DNA of 64,000 nt from Lasioglossum baleicum. Taxonomy: Eukaryota; Arthropoda; Insecta; Hymenoptera; Halictidae. The DNA lies in contig NW_027469109.1 of NCBI RefSeq assembly GCF_051020765.1, positions 806,001-870,000 of the forward strand, written 5' to 3'. Position 1 is the stretch's first letter. Every line of letters starts with the position of its first letter. Under the pieces are notes generated by a model that had not been told where the DNA came from, made no database searches, and was given only the letters and a program-made list of their open reading frames with translations. Below are positions 49,686-61,020 of the stretch, piece after piece. The position numbers were made by a program, and so were the translations under genes.

Positions 49686-50370
49686 ATGCGAAGTCAGCAT
49701 CACGAAGTTGGCGTTAAATTCGAACGTTTGAATCAGTTATTTTCTTTCGGCCCTTTTCAGCCATGAACCGTGGAAGCGCCGAAATTCGGGTTTCATTTTT
49801 AACGCCGCAGCTTATACCCCCCGAGCGATACCGAACACTGCCGGTCGTGGTCGGTAACTTATCCTCCGCCGAGGTCGACGCACGTTACCGATGCACACGT
49901 AAAAAATTTTTTGCGAATTTTCGCGAATTTTTCGCGCGGTAAACCTTCGTCTCCGCGTCCTCCTTCCGACGAGCCTACTCTCGCCCGCACCCGTCGACCC
50001 GTTCTCGAGCTATACGGCGACAAAGAAATCACAAAATTTCACTAATTTGACGTCACCGAAAAAGTTACGGCCAACTGGGTTTAAAGGTATATCGCCTTTC
50101 CGAATTTTCCGGGAGCCCGTCGGGCCTTCGGCCCCGCTCGGCTCGGCTCGGCTCGGCTCGAGGTCGAGGTCGTCGGTAGCGACGATGGTGGCGGGGAGGT
50201 GCGCAATTGGTCTGTCATCGCCATCCTCCCCCCAACCCCCCTCCCCTTTAAAATTAATGGAAAATGTAAACCCAAACGTAGAGTCGGATTCGTAACCTCG
50301 AAGTTACAAGTCAATTCGCTCAACTATCAAGGGAGAGTAAACGCGGCGACTGTGGCGGCAGTCGCCACCG
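49686..50370 (+). repeat. Exemplar monomer, type D (685 bp)
   Basis: It is J-like (CGCCGCAGC, GAGCGATACCGAACAC, GACGCACG) with TTTCGGCCC one base short, AATTTTTTGCG, CCTCCTTCCGACG, AATCACAAAATTTC and CTGGGTTTAAAGG in place of CTGGGAATTAAAGG. Others start at 41504, 46964, 52408 and 55831. The 1-bp loss lies at the same spot as in the 12128 hybrid but in a different background. Confidence 0.83.
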
Positions 50371-52407
50371 ATGCGAAGTCAGCATCACGAAGTTGGCGTT
50401 AAATTCGAACGTTTGAATCTGTTATTTTCTTTCCGGCCCTTTTCAGCCATGAACCGTGGAAGCGCCGAAATTCGGGTTTCATTTTTAACGCGGCAGCTTA
50501 TACCCCCCGAGCGTTACCGACCACTGCCGGTGGTGGTCGGTAAGTTATCCTCCGCCGAGGTCGACGCGCGTTATCGATGCACACGTAAAAAATTTTTCGC
50601 GAATTTTCGCGAATTTTTCGCGCGATAAACCTTCGTCTCCGCGTCCTCCGTCCGACGAGCCCACTCTCGCCCGCACCCGTCGACCCGTTCTCGAGCTATA
50701 CGGCGACAAAGAAACTTTGATTTTTCACTAATTTGACGTCATCGAGAAAGTTACGGCCAACTGGGAATTAAAGGTATATCGCCTTTTGGAATTTTCCGGG
50801 AGCCCGTCGGTCCTTCGGCCCCGCTCGGCTCGGCTCGAGGTCGAGGTCGAGGTCGTCGGTAGCGACGATGGTGGCGGGGAGGTGCGCAATTGGTCTGTCA
50901 TCGCCATCCTCCCCCCAACCCCCCCTCCCTTTAAAATTAATGGAAAATGTAAACCCAAACGTAGAGTCGGATTCGTAACCTCGAAGTTACAAGTCGATTC
51001 GCTCAACTATCAAGGGAGAGTAAACGCGGCGACTGTGGCGGCACTCGCCACCTATGCGAAGTCAGCGTCGCGAAGTTGGCGTTAAATTCGAACGTTTGAA
51101 TCAGTTATTATCTTTCGGGCCCTTTTCAGCCCTGAACCGTGGAAGCGCCGAAATTCGGGTTTCATTTTTAACGCGGCAGCTTATACCCCCCGAGCGTTAC
51201 CGACCACTGCCGTTGGTGGTCGGTAAGTTATCCTCCGCCGAGGTCGACGCGCGTTACCGATGCACACGTAAAAAATTTTTCGCGAATTTTTCGCGCGGTG
51301 AACCTTCGTCTCCGCGTCCTCCGTCCGACGAGCCCACTCTCGCCAGCACCCGTCGACCCGTTCTCGAGCTATACGGCGACAAAGAAATCGCAAAATTTCG
51401 CTAATTTGACGTCACCGAAAAAGTTACGGCCAACTGGGAATTAAAGGTATATCGCCTTTCGGAATTTTCCGGGAGCCCGTCGGTCCTTCGGCCCCGCTCG
51501 GCTCGGCTCGGCTCGAGGTCGAGGTCGTCGGAAGCGACGGTGGTGGCGGAGAGGTGCGCAATTGGTCTGTCATCGCCATCCTCCCCCCAACCCCCCCTCC
51601 CTTTAAAATTAATGGAAAATGTAAACCCAAACGTAGAGTCGGATTCGTAACCTCGAAGTTACAAGTCGATTCGCTCAACTATCAAGGGAGAGTAAACGCG
51701 GCGACTGTGGCGGCACTCGCCACCTATGCGAAGTCAGCGTCGCGAAGTTGGCGTTAAATTCGAACGTTTGAATCAGTTATTATCTTTCGGGCCCTTTTCA
51801 GCCCTGAACCGTGGAAGCGCCGAAATTCGGGTTTCATTTTTAACGCGGCAGCTTATACCCCCCGAGCGTTACCGACCACTGCCGTTGGTGGTCGGTAAGT
51901 TATCCTCCGCCGAGGACGACGCGCGTTACCGATGCACACGTAAAAAATTTTTCGCGAATATTCGCGAATTTTTCGCGCGGTAAACCTTCGTCTCCGCGTC
52001 CTCCGTCCGACGAGCCTACTCTCGCCCGCACCCGTCGACCCGTTCTCGAGCTATACGGCGACAAAGAAATCGCAAAATTTCACTAATTTGACGTCACCGA
52101 AAAAGTTACGGCCAACTGGGAAGTAAAGGTATATCGCCTTTCGGAATTTTCCGGGAGCCCGTCGGTCCCTCGGCCCCGCTCGGCTCGGCTTGGCTCGAGG
52201 TCGAGGTCGTCGGTAGCGACGATGGTGGCGGGGAGGTGCGCAATTGGTCTGTCATCGCCATCCTCCCCCCAACCCCCCCTCCCTTTAAAATTAATGGAAA
52301 ATGTAAACCCAAACGTAGAGTCGGATTCGTAACCTCGAAGTTACAAGTCGATTCGCTCAACTATCAAGAGAGAGTAAACGCGGCGACTGTGGCGGCACTC
52401 GCCACCG
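49686..52407 (+). repeat. Four-unit higher-order repeat D A B C, copy 2 (2,722 bp)
   Basis: Units are 49686 D, 50371 A, 51054 B and 51726 C, followed by another D at 52408. It differs from copy 1 at 49775 (A), 49877 (G) and 50068 (C), and in AAGGGAG before unit 51726. The few differences suggest a recent tandem duplication. Confidence 0.88.
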
Positions 52408-53093
52408 ATGCGAAGTCAGCATCACGAAGTTGGCGTTAAATTCGAACGTTTGAATCAGTTATTTTCTTTCGGCCCTTTTCAGCCATGAACCGTGGAAGCG
52501 CCGAAATTCGGGTTTCATTTTTAACGCCGCAGCTTATACCCCCCGAGCGATACCGAACACTGCCGGTCGTGGTCGGTAACTTATCCTCCGCCGAGGTCGA
52601 CGCACGTTACCGATGCACACGTAAAAAATTTTTTGCGAATTTTCGCGAATTTTTCGCGCGGTAAACCTTCGTCTCCGCGTCCTCCTTCCGACGAGCCTAC
52701 TCTCGCCCGCACCCGTCGACCCGTTCTCGAGCTATACGGCGACAAAGAAATCACAAAATTTCACTAATTTGACGTCACCGAAAAAGTTACGGCCAACTGG
52801 GTTTAAAGGTATATCGCCTTTCCGAATTTTCCGGGAGCCCGTCGGGCCTTCGGCCCCGCTCGGCTCGGCTCGGCTCGGCTCGAGGTCGAGGTCGTCGGTA
52901 GCGACGATGGTGGCGGGGAGGTGCGCAATTGGTCTGTCATCGCCATCCTCCCCCCAACCCCCCCTCCCCTTTAAAATTAATGGAAAATGTAAACCCAAAC
53001 GTAGAGTCGGATTCGTAACCTCGAAGTTACAAGTCAATTCGCTCAACTATCAAGGGAGAGTAAACGCGGCGACTGTGGCGGCAGTCGCCACCG
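52408..53093 (+). repeat. Monomer of type D linking the four-unit repeat to the A' block
   Basis: This D unit starts a third D A period, but the unit that follows (53094) is A' and the array continues with the 3.3-kb block. The switch between the two higher-order patterns therefore lies in or just after this unit. Confidence 0.78.
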
Positions 53094-56000
53094 ATGCGAA
53101 GTCAGCATCACGAAGTTGGCGTTAAATTCGAACGTTTGAATCTGTTATTTTCTTTCCGGCCCTTTTCAGCCATGAACCGTGGAAGCGCCGAAATTCGGGT
53201 TTCATTTTTAACGCGGCAGCTTATACCCCCCGAGCGTTACCGACCACTGCCGGTGGTGGTCGGTAAGTTATCCTCCGCCGAGGTCGACGCACGTTACCGA
53301 TGCACACGTAAAAAATTTTTTGCGAATTTTCGCGAATTTTTCGCGCGGTAAACCTTCGTCTCCGCGTCCTCCTTCCGACGAGCCTACTCTCGCCCGCACC
53401 CGTCAACCCGTTCTCGAGCTATACGGCGACAAAGAAATCACAAAATTTCACTAATTTGACGTCACCGAAAAAGTTACGGCCAACTGGGTTTAAAGGTATA
53501 TCGCCTTTGCGAATTTTCCGGGAGCCCGTCGGGCCTTCGGCCCCGCTCGGCTCGGCTCGGCTCGGCTCGAGGTCGAGGTCGTCGGTAGCGACGATGGTGG
53601 CGGGGAGGTGCGCAATTGGTCTGTCATCGCCATCCTCCCCCCAACCCCCCCTCCCCTTTAAAATTAATGGAAAATGTAAACCCAAACGTAGAGTCGGATT
53701 CGTAACCTCGAAGTTACAAGTCAATTCGCTCAACTATCAAGGGAGAGTAAACGCGGCGACTGTGGCGGCAGTCGCCACCGATGCGAAGTCAGCATCACGA
53801 AGTTGGCGTTAAATTCGAACGTTTGAATCTGTTATTTTCTTTCCGGCCCTTTTCAGCCATGAACCGTGGAAGCGCCGAAATTCGGGTTTCATTTTTAACG
53901 CGGCAGCTTATACCCCCCGAGCGTTACCGACCACTGCCGGTGGTGGTCGGTAAGTTATCCTCCGCCGAGGTCGACGCGCGTTATCGATGCACACGTAAAA
54001 AATTTTTCGCGAATTTTCGCGAATTTTTCGCGCGATAAACCTTCGTCTCCGCGTCCTCCGTCCGACGAGCCCACTCTCGCCCGCACCCGTCGACCCGTTC
54101 TCGAGCTATACGGCGACAAAGAAATCGCAAAATTTCGCTAATTTGACGTCACCGAAAAAGTTACGGCCAACTGGGAATTAAAGGTATATCGCCTTTCGGA
54201 ATTTTCCGGGAGCCCGTCGGTCCTTCGGCCCCGCTCGGCTCGGCTCGGCTCGAGGTCGAGGTCGTCGGAAGCGACGGTGGTGGCGGAGAGGTGCGCAATT
54301 GGTCTGTCATCGCCATCCTCCCCCCAACCCCCCCTCCCTTTAAAATTAATGGAAAATGTAAACCCAAACGTAGAGTCGGATTCGTAACCTCGAAGTTACA
54401 AGTCGATTCGCTCAACTATCAAGAGAGAGTAAACGCGGCGACTGTGGCGGCACTCGCCACCTATGCGAAGTCAGCGTCGCGAAGTTGGCGTTAAATTCGA
54501 ACGTTTGAATCAGTTATTTTCTTTCGGGCCCTTTTCAGCCCTGAACCGTGGAAGCGCCGAAATTCGGGTTTCATTTTTAACGCGGCAGTTTATACCCCCC
54601 GCGCATACCGACCACTGCCGCTGGTGGTCGGTAACTTATCCTCCGCCGAGGTCGACGCGCGTTACCGATGCACACGTAAAAACTTTTTCGCGAATCTTCG
54701 CGAATTTTTCGCGCGGTAAACCTTCGTCTCCGCGTCCTCCGTCCGACGAGCCTACTCTCGCCCGCACCCGTCGACCCGTTCTCGAGCTATACGGCGACAA
54801 AGAAATCGCAAAATTTCACTAATTTGACGTCACCGAAAAAGTTACGGCCAACTGGGAATTAAAGGTATATCGCCTTTCGGAATTTTCCGGGAGCCCGTCG
54901 GTCCTTCGGCCCCGCTCGGCTCGGCTCGGCTCGAGGTCGAGGTCGAGGTCGTCGGTAGCGACGATGGTGGCGGGGAGGTGCGCAATTGGTCTGTCATCGC
55001 CATCCTCCCCCCAACCCCCCCTCCCTTTAAAATTAATGGAAAATGTAAACCCAAACGTAGAGTCGGATTCGTAACCTCGAAGTTACAAGTCGATTCGCTC
55101 AACTATCAAGAGAGAGTAAACGCGGCGACTGTGGCGGCACTCGCCACCTATGCGAAGTCAGCGTCGCGAAGTTGGCGTTAAATTCGAACGTTTGAATCAG
55201 TTATTTTCTTTCGGGCCCTTTTCAGCCCTGAGCCGTGGAAGCGCCGAAATTCGGGTTTCATTTTTAACGCGGCAGTTTATACCCCCCGCGCATACCGACC
55301 ACTGCCGTTGGTGGTCGGTAAGTTATCCTCCGCCGAGGACGACGCGCGTTACCGATGCACACGTAAAAAATTTTTCGCGAATATTCGCGAATTTTTCGCG
55401 CGGTAAACCTTCGTCTCCGCGTCCTCCGTCCGACGAGCCTACTCTCGCCCGCACCCGTCGACCCGTTCTCGAGCTATACGGCGACAAAGAAATCGCAAAA
55501 TTTCACTAATTTGACGTCACCGAAAAAGTTACGGCCAACTGGGAAGTAAAGGTATATCGCCTTTCGGAATTTTCCGGGAGCCCGTCGGTCCTTCGGCCCC
55601 GCTCGGCTCGGCTTGGCTCGAGGTCGAGGTCGTCGGTAGCGACGATGGTGGCGGGGAGGTGCGCAATTGGTCTGTCATCGCCATCCTCCCCCCAACCCCC
55701 CCTCCCTTTAAAATTAATGGAAAATGTAAACCCAAACGTAGAGTCGGATTCGTAACCTCGAAGTTACAAGTCGATTCGCTCAACTATCAAGAGAGAGTAA
55801 ACGCGGCGACTGTGGCGGCACTCGCCACCGATGCGAAGTCAGCATCACGAAGTTGGCGTTAAATTCGAACGTTTGAATCAGTTATTTTCTTTCGGCCCTT
55901 TTCAGCCATGAACCGTGGAGGCGCCGAAATTCGGGTTTCATTTTTAACGCCGCAGCTTATACCCCCCGAGCGATACCGAACACTGCCGGTCGTGGTCGGT

Positions 56001-56268
56001 AACTTATCCTCCGCCGAGGTCGACGCACGTTACCGATGCACACGTAAAAAATTTTTTGCGAATTTTCGCGAATTTTTCGCGCGGTAAACCTTCGTCTCCG
56101 CGTCCTCCTTCCGACGAGCCTACTCTCGCCCGCACCCGTCGACCCGTTCTCGAGCTATACGGCGACAAAGAAATCACAAAATTTCACTAATTTGACGTCA
56201 CCGAAAAAGTTACGGCCAACTGGGTTTAAAGGTATATCGCCTTTCCGAATTTTCCGGGAGCCCGTCGG
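52970..56268 (+). repeat. 3.3-kb block A' A E F D, second copy
   Basis: Units are 53094 A', 53781 A, 54463 E, 55150 F and 55831 D. The match to the first copy ends at 56268, where GTCGGTCC meets GTCGGGCC of 47402. The left limit is the C-rich tract, which is one base longer here (CTCCCCTTTAAA). Private to this copy is CCTTTGCGAATT at 53509. Confidence 0.86.
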
Positions 56269-59200
56269 TCCTTCGGCCCCGCTCGGCTCGGCTCGAGGTC
56301 GAGGTCGAGGTCGTCGGTAGCGACGATGGTGGCGGGGAGGTGCGCAATTGGTCTGTCATCGCCATCCTCCCCCCAACCCCCCCTCCCTTTAAAATTAATG
56401 GAAAATGTAAACCCAAACGTAGAGTCGGATTCGTAACCTCGAAGTTACAAGTCGATTCGCTCAACTATCAAGGGAGAGTAAACGCGGCGACTGTGGCGGC
56501 ACTCGCCACCTATGCGAAGTCAGCGTCGCGAAGTTGGCGTTAAATTCGAACGTTTGAATCAGTTATTATCTTTCGGGCCCTTTTCAGCCCTGAACCGTGG
56601 AAGCGCCGAAATTCGGGTTTCATTTTTAACGCGGCAGCTTATACCCCCCGAGCGTTACCGACCACTGCCGTTGGTGGTCGGTAAGTTATCCTCCGCCGAG
56701 GTCGACGCGCGTTACCGATGCACACGTAAAAAATTTTTCGCGAATTTTTCGCGCGGTGAACCTTCGTCTCCGCGTCCTCCGTCCGACGAGCCCACTCTCG
56801 CCAGCACCCGTCGACCCGTTCTCGAGCTATACGGCGACAAAGAAATCGCAAAATTTCGCTAATTTGACGTCACCGAAAAAGTTACGGCCAACTGGGAATT
56901 AAAGGTATATCGCCTTTCGGAATTTTCCGGGAGCCCGTCGGTCCTTCGGCCCCGCTCGGCTCGGCTCGGCTCGAGGTCGAGGTCGTCGGAAGCGACGGTG
57001 GTGGCGGAGAGGTGCGCAATTGGTCTGTCATCGCCATCCTCCCCCCAACCCCCCCTCCCTTTAAAATTAATGGAAAATGTAAACCCAAACGTAGAGTCGG
57101 ATTCGTAACCTCGAAGTTACAAGTCGATTCGCTCAACTATCAAGAGAGAGTAAACGCGGCGACTGTGGCGGCACTCGCCACCTATGCGAAGTCAGCGTCG
57201 CGAAGTTGGCGTTAAATTCGAACGTTTGAATCAGTTATTTTCTTTCGGGCCCTTTTCAGCCCTGAACCGTGGAAGCGCCGAAATTCGGGTTTCATTTTTA
57301 ACGCGGCAGTTTATACCCCCCGCGCATACCGACCACTGCCGCTGGTGGTCGGTAACTTATCCTCCGCCGAGGTCGACGCGCGTTACCGATGCACACGTAA
57401 AAACTTTTTCGCGAATCTTCGCGAATTTTTCGCGCGGTAAACCTTCGTCTCCGCGTCCTCCGTCCGACGAGCCTACTCTCGCCCGCACCCGTCGACCCGT
57501 TCTCGAGCTATACGGCGACAAAGAAATCGCAAAATTTCACTAATTTGACGTCACCGAAAAAGTTACGGCCAACTGGGAATTAAAGGTATATCGCCTTTCG
57601 GAATTTTCCGGGAGCCCGTCGGTCCTTCGGCCCCGCTCGGCTCGGCTCGGCTCGAGGTCGAGGTCGAGGTCGTCGGTAGCGACGATGGTGGCGGGGAGGT
57701 GCGCAATTGGTCTGTCATCGCCATCCTCCCCCCAACCCCCCCTCCCTTTAAAATTAATGGAAAATGTAAACCCAAACGTAGAGTCGGATTCGTAACCTCG
57801 AAGTTACAAGTCGATTTGCTCAACTATCAAGAGAGAGTAAACGCGGCGACTGTGGCGGCACTCGCCACCTATGCGAAGTCAGCGTCGCGAAGTTGGCGTT
57901 AAATTCGAACGTTTGAATCAGTTATTTTCTTTCGGGCCGTTTTCAGCCATGAACCGTGGAAGCGCCGAAATTCGGGTTTCATTTTTAACGCGGCAGCTTA
58001 TACCCCCCGAGCGTTACCGACCACTGCCGCTGGTGGTCGGTAACTTATCCTCCGCCGAGGTCGACGCGCGTTACCGATGCACACGTAAAAACTTTTTCGC
58101 GAATCTTCGCGAATTTTTCGCGCGGTAAACCTTCGTCTCCGCGTCCTCCGTCCGACGAGCCTACTCTCGCCCGCACCCGTCGACCCGTTCTCGAGCTATA
58201 CGGCGACAAAGAAATCGCAAAATTTCACTAATTTGACGTCACCGAAAAAGTTACGGCCAACTGGGAATTAAAGGTATATCGCCTTTCGGAATTTTCCGGG
58301 AGCCCGTCGGTCCTTCGGCCCCGCTCGGCTCGGCTCGGCTCGAGGTCGAGGTCGAGGTCGTCGGTAGCGACGATGGTGGCGGGGAGGTGCGCAATTGGTC
58401 TGTCATCGCCATCCTCCCCCCAACCCCCCCTCCCTTTAAAATTAATGGAAAATGTAAACCCAAACGTAGAGTCGGATTCGTAACCTCGAAGTTACAAGTC
58501 GATTCGCTCAACTATCAAGAGAGAGTAAACGCGGCGACTGTGGCGGTACTCGCCACCTATGCGAAGTCAGCGTCGCGAAGTTGGCGTTAAATTCGAACGT
58601 TTGAATCAGTTATTTTCTTTCGGGCCCTTTTCAGCCCTGAACCGTGGAAGCGCCGAAATTCGGGTTTCATTTTTAACGCGGCAGTTTATACCCCCCGCGC
58701 ATACCGACCACTGCCGTTGGTGGTCGGTAAGTTATCCTCCGCCGAGGACGACGCGCGTTACCGATGCACACGTAAAAAATTTTTCGCGAATTTTCGCGAA
58801 TTGTTCGCGCGGTAAACCTTCGTCTCCGCGTCCTCCGTGCAACGAGCCTACTCTCGCCCGCACCCGTCGACCCGTTCTCGAGCTATACGGCGACAAAGAA
58901 ATCGCAAAATTTCACTAATTTGACGTCACCGAAAAACTTACGGCCAACTGGGAATTAAAGGTATATCGCCTTTCGGAATTTTCCGGGAGCCCGTCGGTCC
59001 TTCGGCCCCGCTCGGCTCGGCTCGGCTCGAGGTCGAGGTCGTCGGTAGCGACGATGGTGGCGGGGAGGTGCGCAATTGGTCTGTCATCGCCATCCTCCCC
59101 CCAACCCCCCCTCCCCTTTAAAATTAATGGAAAATGTAAACCCAAACGTAGAGTCGGATTCGTAACCTCGAAGTTACAAGTCAATTCGCTCAACTATCAA

Positions 59201-60280
59201 GGGAGAGTAAACGCGGCGACTGTGGCGGCAGTCGCCACCGATGCGAAGTCAGCATCACGAAGTTGGCGTTAAATTCGAACGTTTGAATCTGTTATTTTCT
59301 TTCCGGCCCTTTTCAGCCATGAACCGTGGAAGCGCCGAAATTCGGGTTTCATTTTTAACGCGGCGGCTTATACCCCCCGAGCGTTACCGACCACTGCCGG
59401 TGGTGGTCGGTAAGTTATCCTCCGCCGAGGTCGACGCGCGTTATCGATGCACACGTAAAAAATTTTTCGCGAATTTTCGCGAATTTTTCGCGCGATAAAC
59501 CTTCGTCTCCGCGTCCTCCGTCCGACGAGCCCACTCTCGCCCGCACCCGTCGACCCGTTCTCGAGCTATACGGCGACGAAGAAACATTTATTTTGTCACT
59601 AATTTGACGTCATCGAGAAAGTTACGGCCAACTGGGAATTGAAGGTATATCGCCTTTCGGAATTTTCCGGGAGCCCGTCGGTCCTTCGGCCCCGCTCGGC
59701 TCGGCTCGGCTCGAGGTCGAAGTCGTCGGTAGCGACGATGGTGGCGGGGAGGCGCGCGATTGGTCTGTCATCGCCATCCTCCCCCCAACCCCCCCTCCCT
59801 TTAAAATTAATGGAAAATGTAAACCTAAACGTAGAGTCGGATTCGTAACCTCGAAGTTACAAGTCAACTCGCTCAACTATCAAGGGAGAGTAAACGCTGC
59901 GACTGTGGCGGCACTCGCCACCGATGCGAAGTCAGCGTCGCGCAGTTGGCGTTAAATTCGAACGTTTGAATCAGTTATTTTCTTTCGGGCCCTTTTCAGC
60001 CATGAACCGTGGAAGCGCCGAAATTCGGGTTTCATTTTTAACGCGGCAGCTTATACCCCCCGAGCGTTACCGACCACTGCCGTTGGTGGTCGGTAAGTTA
60101 TCCTCCGCCGAGGTCGAGGCGCGTTACCGATGCACACGTAAAAAATTTTTTGCGAATTTTCGCGAATTTTTCGCGCGGTAAACCTTCGTCTCCGCGTCCT
60201 CCGTCCGACGAGCCCACTCTCGCCAGCACCCGTCGACCCGTTCTCGAGCTATACGGCGACAAAGAAATCGCAAAATTTCA
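56269..60280 (+). repeat. Segment B E G F A I
   Basis: Unit starts are 56512 B, 57184 E, 57871 G, 58559 F, 59241 A and 59924 I-like. Left-hand types (G, I) reappear here next to right-hand types (A, B, E). Unit 58559 has clustered private changes: GTGGCGGTACTC before it, AATTGTTCGCG near 58800, GTGCAACGAG near 58838 and GAAAAACTTACGG near 58930. Unit 59924 follows a variant junction ACATTTATTTTGTC and GAATTGAAGG. Confidence 0.8.
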
Positions 60281-61020
60281 CTAATTTGACGTCACCGAAA
60301 AAGTTACGGCCAACTGGGAATTAAAGGTATATCGCCTTTCGGAATTTTCCGGGAGCCCGTCGGTCCTTCGGCCCCGCTCGGCTCGGCTTGGCTCGAGGTC
60401 GAGGTCGTCGGTAGCGACGATGGTGGCGGGGAGGTGCGCAATTGGTCTGTCATCGCCATCCTCCCACCAACCCCCACGCCCTTTAAAATTAATGGAAAAT
60501 GTAAACCCAAACGTAGAGTCGGATTCGTAACCTCGAAGTTTCAAGTCTATTCGCTCAACTATCAAGGGAGAGTAAACGCGGCGACTGTGGCGGCACTCGC
60601 CACCTATGCGAAGTCAGCGTCGCGAAGTTGGCGTTAAATTCGAACGTTTGAATCAGTTATTTTCTTTCGGGCCCTTTTCAGCCCTGAACCGTGGAAGCGC
60701 CGAAATTCGGGTTTCATTTTTAACGCGGCAGCTTATACGCCCCGAACGTTACCGACCACTGCCGGTGGTGGACGGTAACTTATCCTCCGCCGAGATCGAC
60801 GCGCGTTACCGATGCACACGTAAAAAATTTATCGCGAATTTTCGCGAATTTTTCACGCGGTAAACCTTCGTCTCCGCGTCCTCCGTCCGACGAGCCCACT
60901 CTCGCCCGCACCCGTCGACCCGTTCTCGAGCTATACGGCGACAAAGAAACTTTGATTTTTCACTAATTTGACGTCATCGAGAAAGTTACGGCCAACTGGG
61001 AATTAAAGGTATATCGCCTT
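60281..61020 (+). repeat. Rare-variant segment, second copy of 36421-37160
   Basis: It carries CCACCAACCCCCACGCCC (60463-60480) and CTTATACGCCCCGAACG near 60732-60748 within the hybrid unit 60606. The copy ends where CCTTTCGGAATT (61018) differs from CCTTTTGGAATT (37158). Confidence 0.8.
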
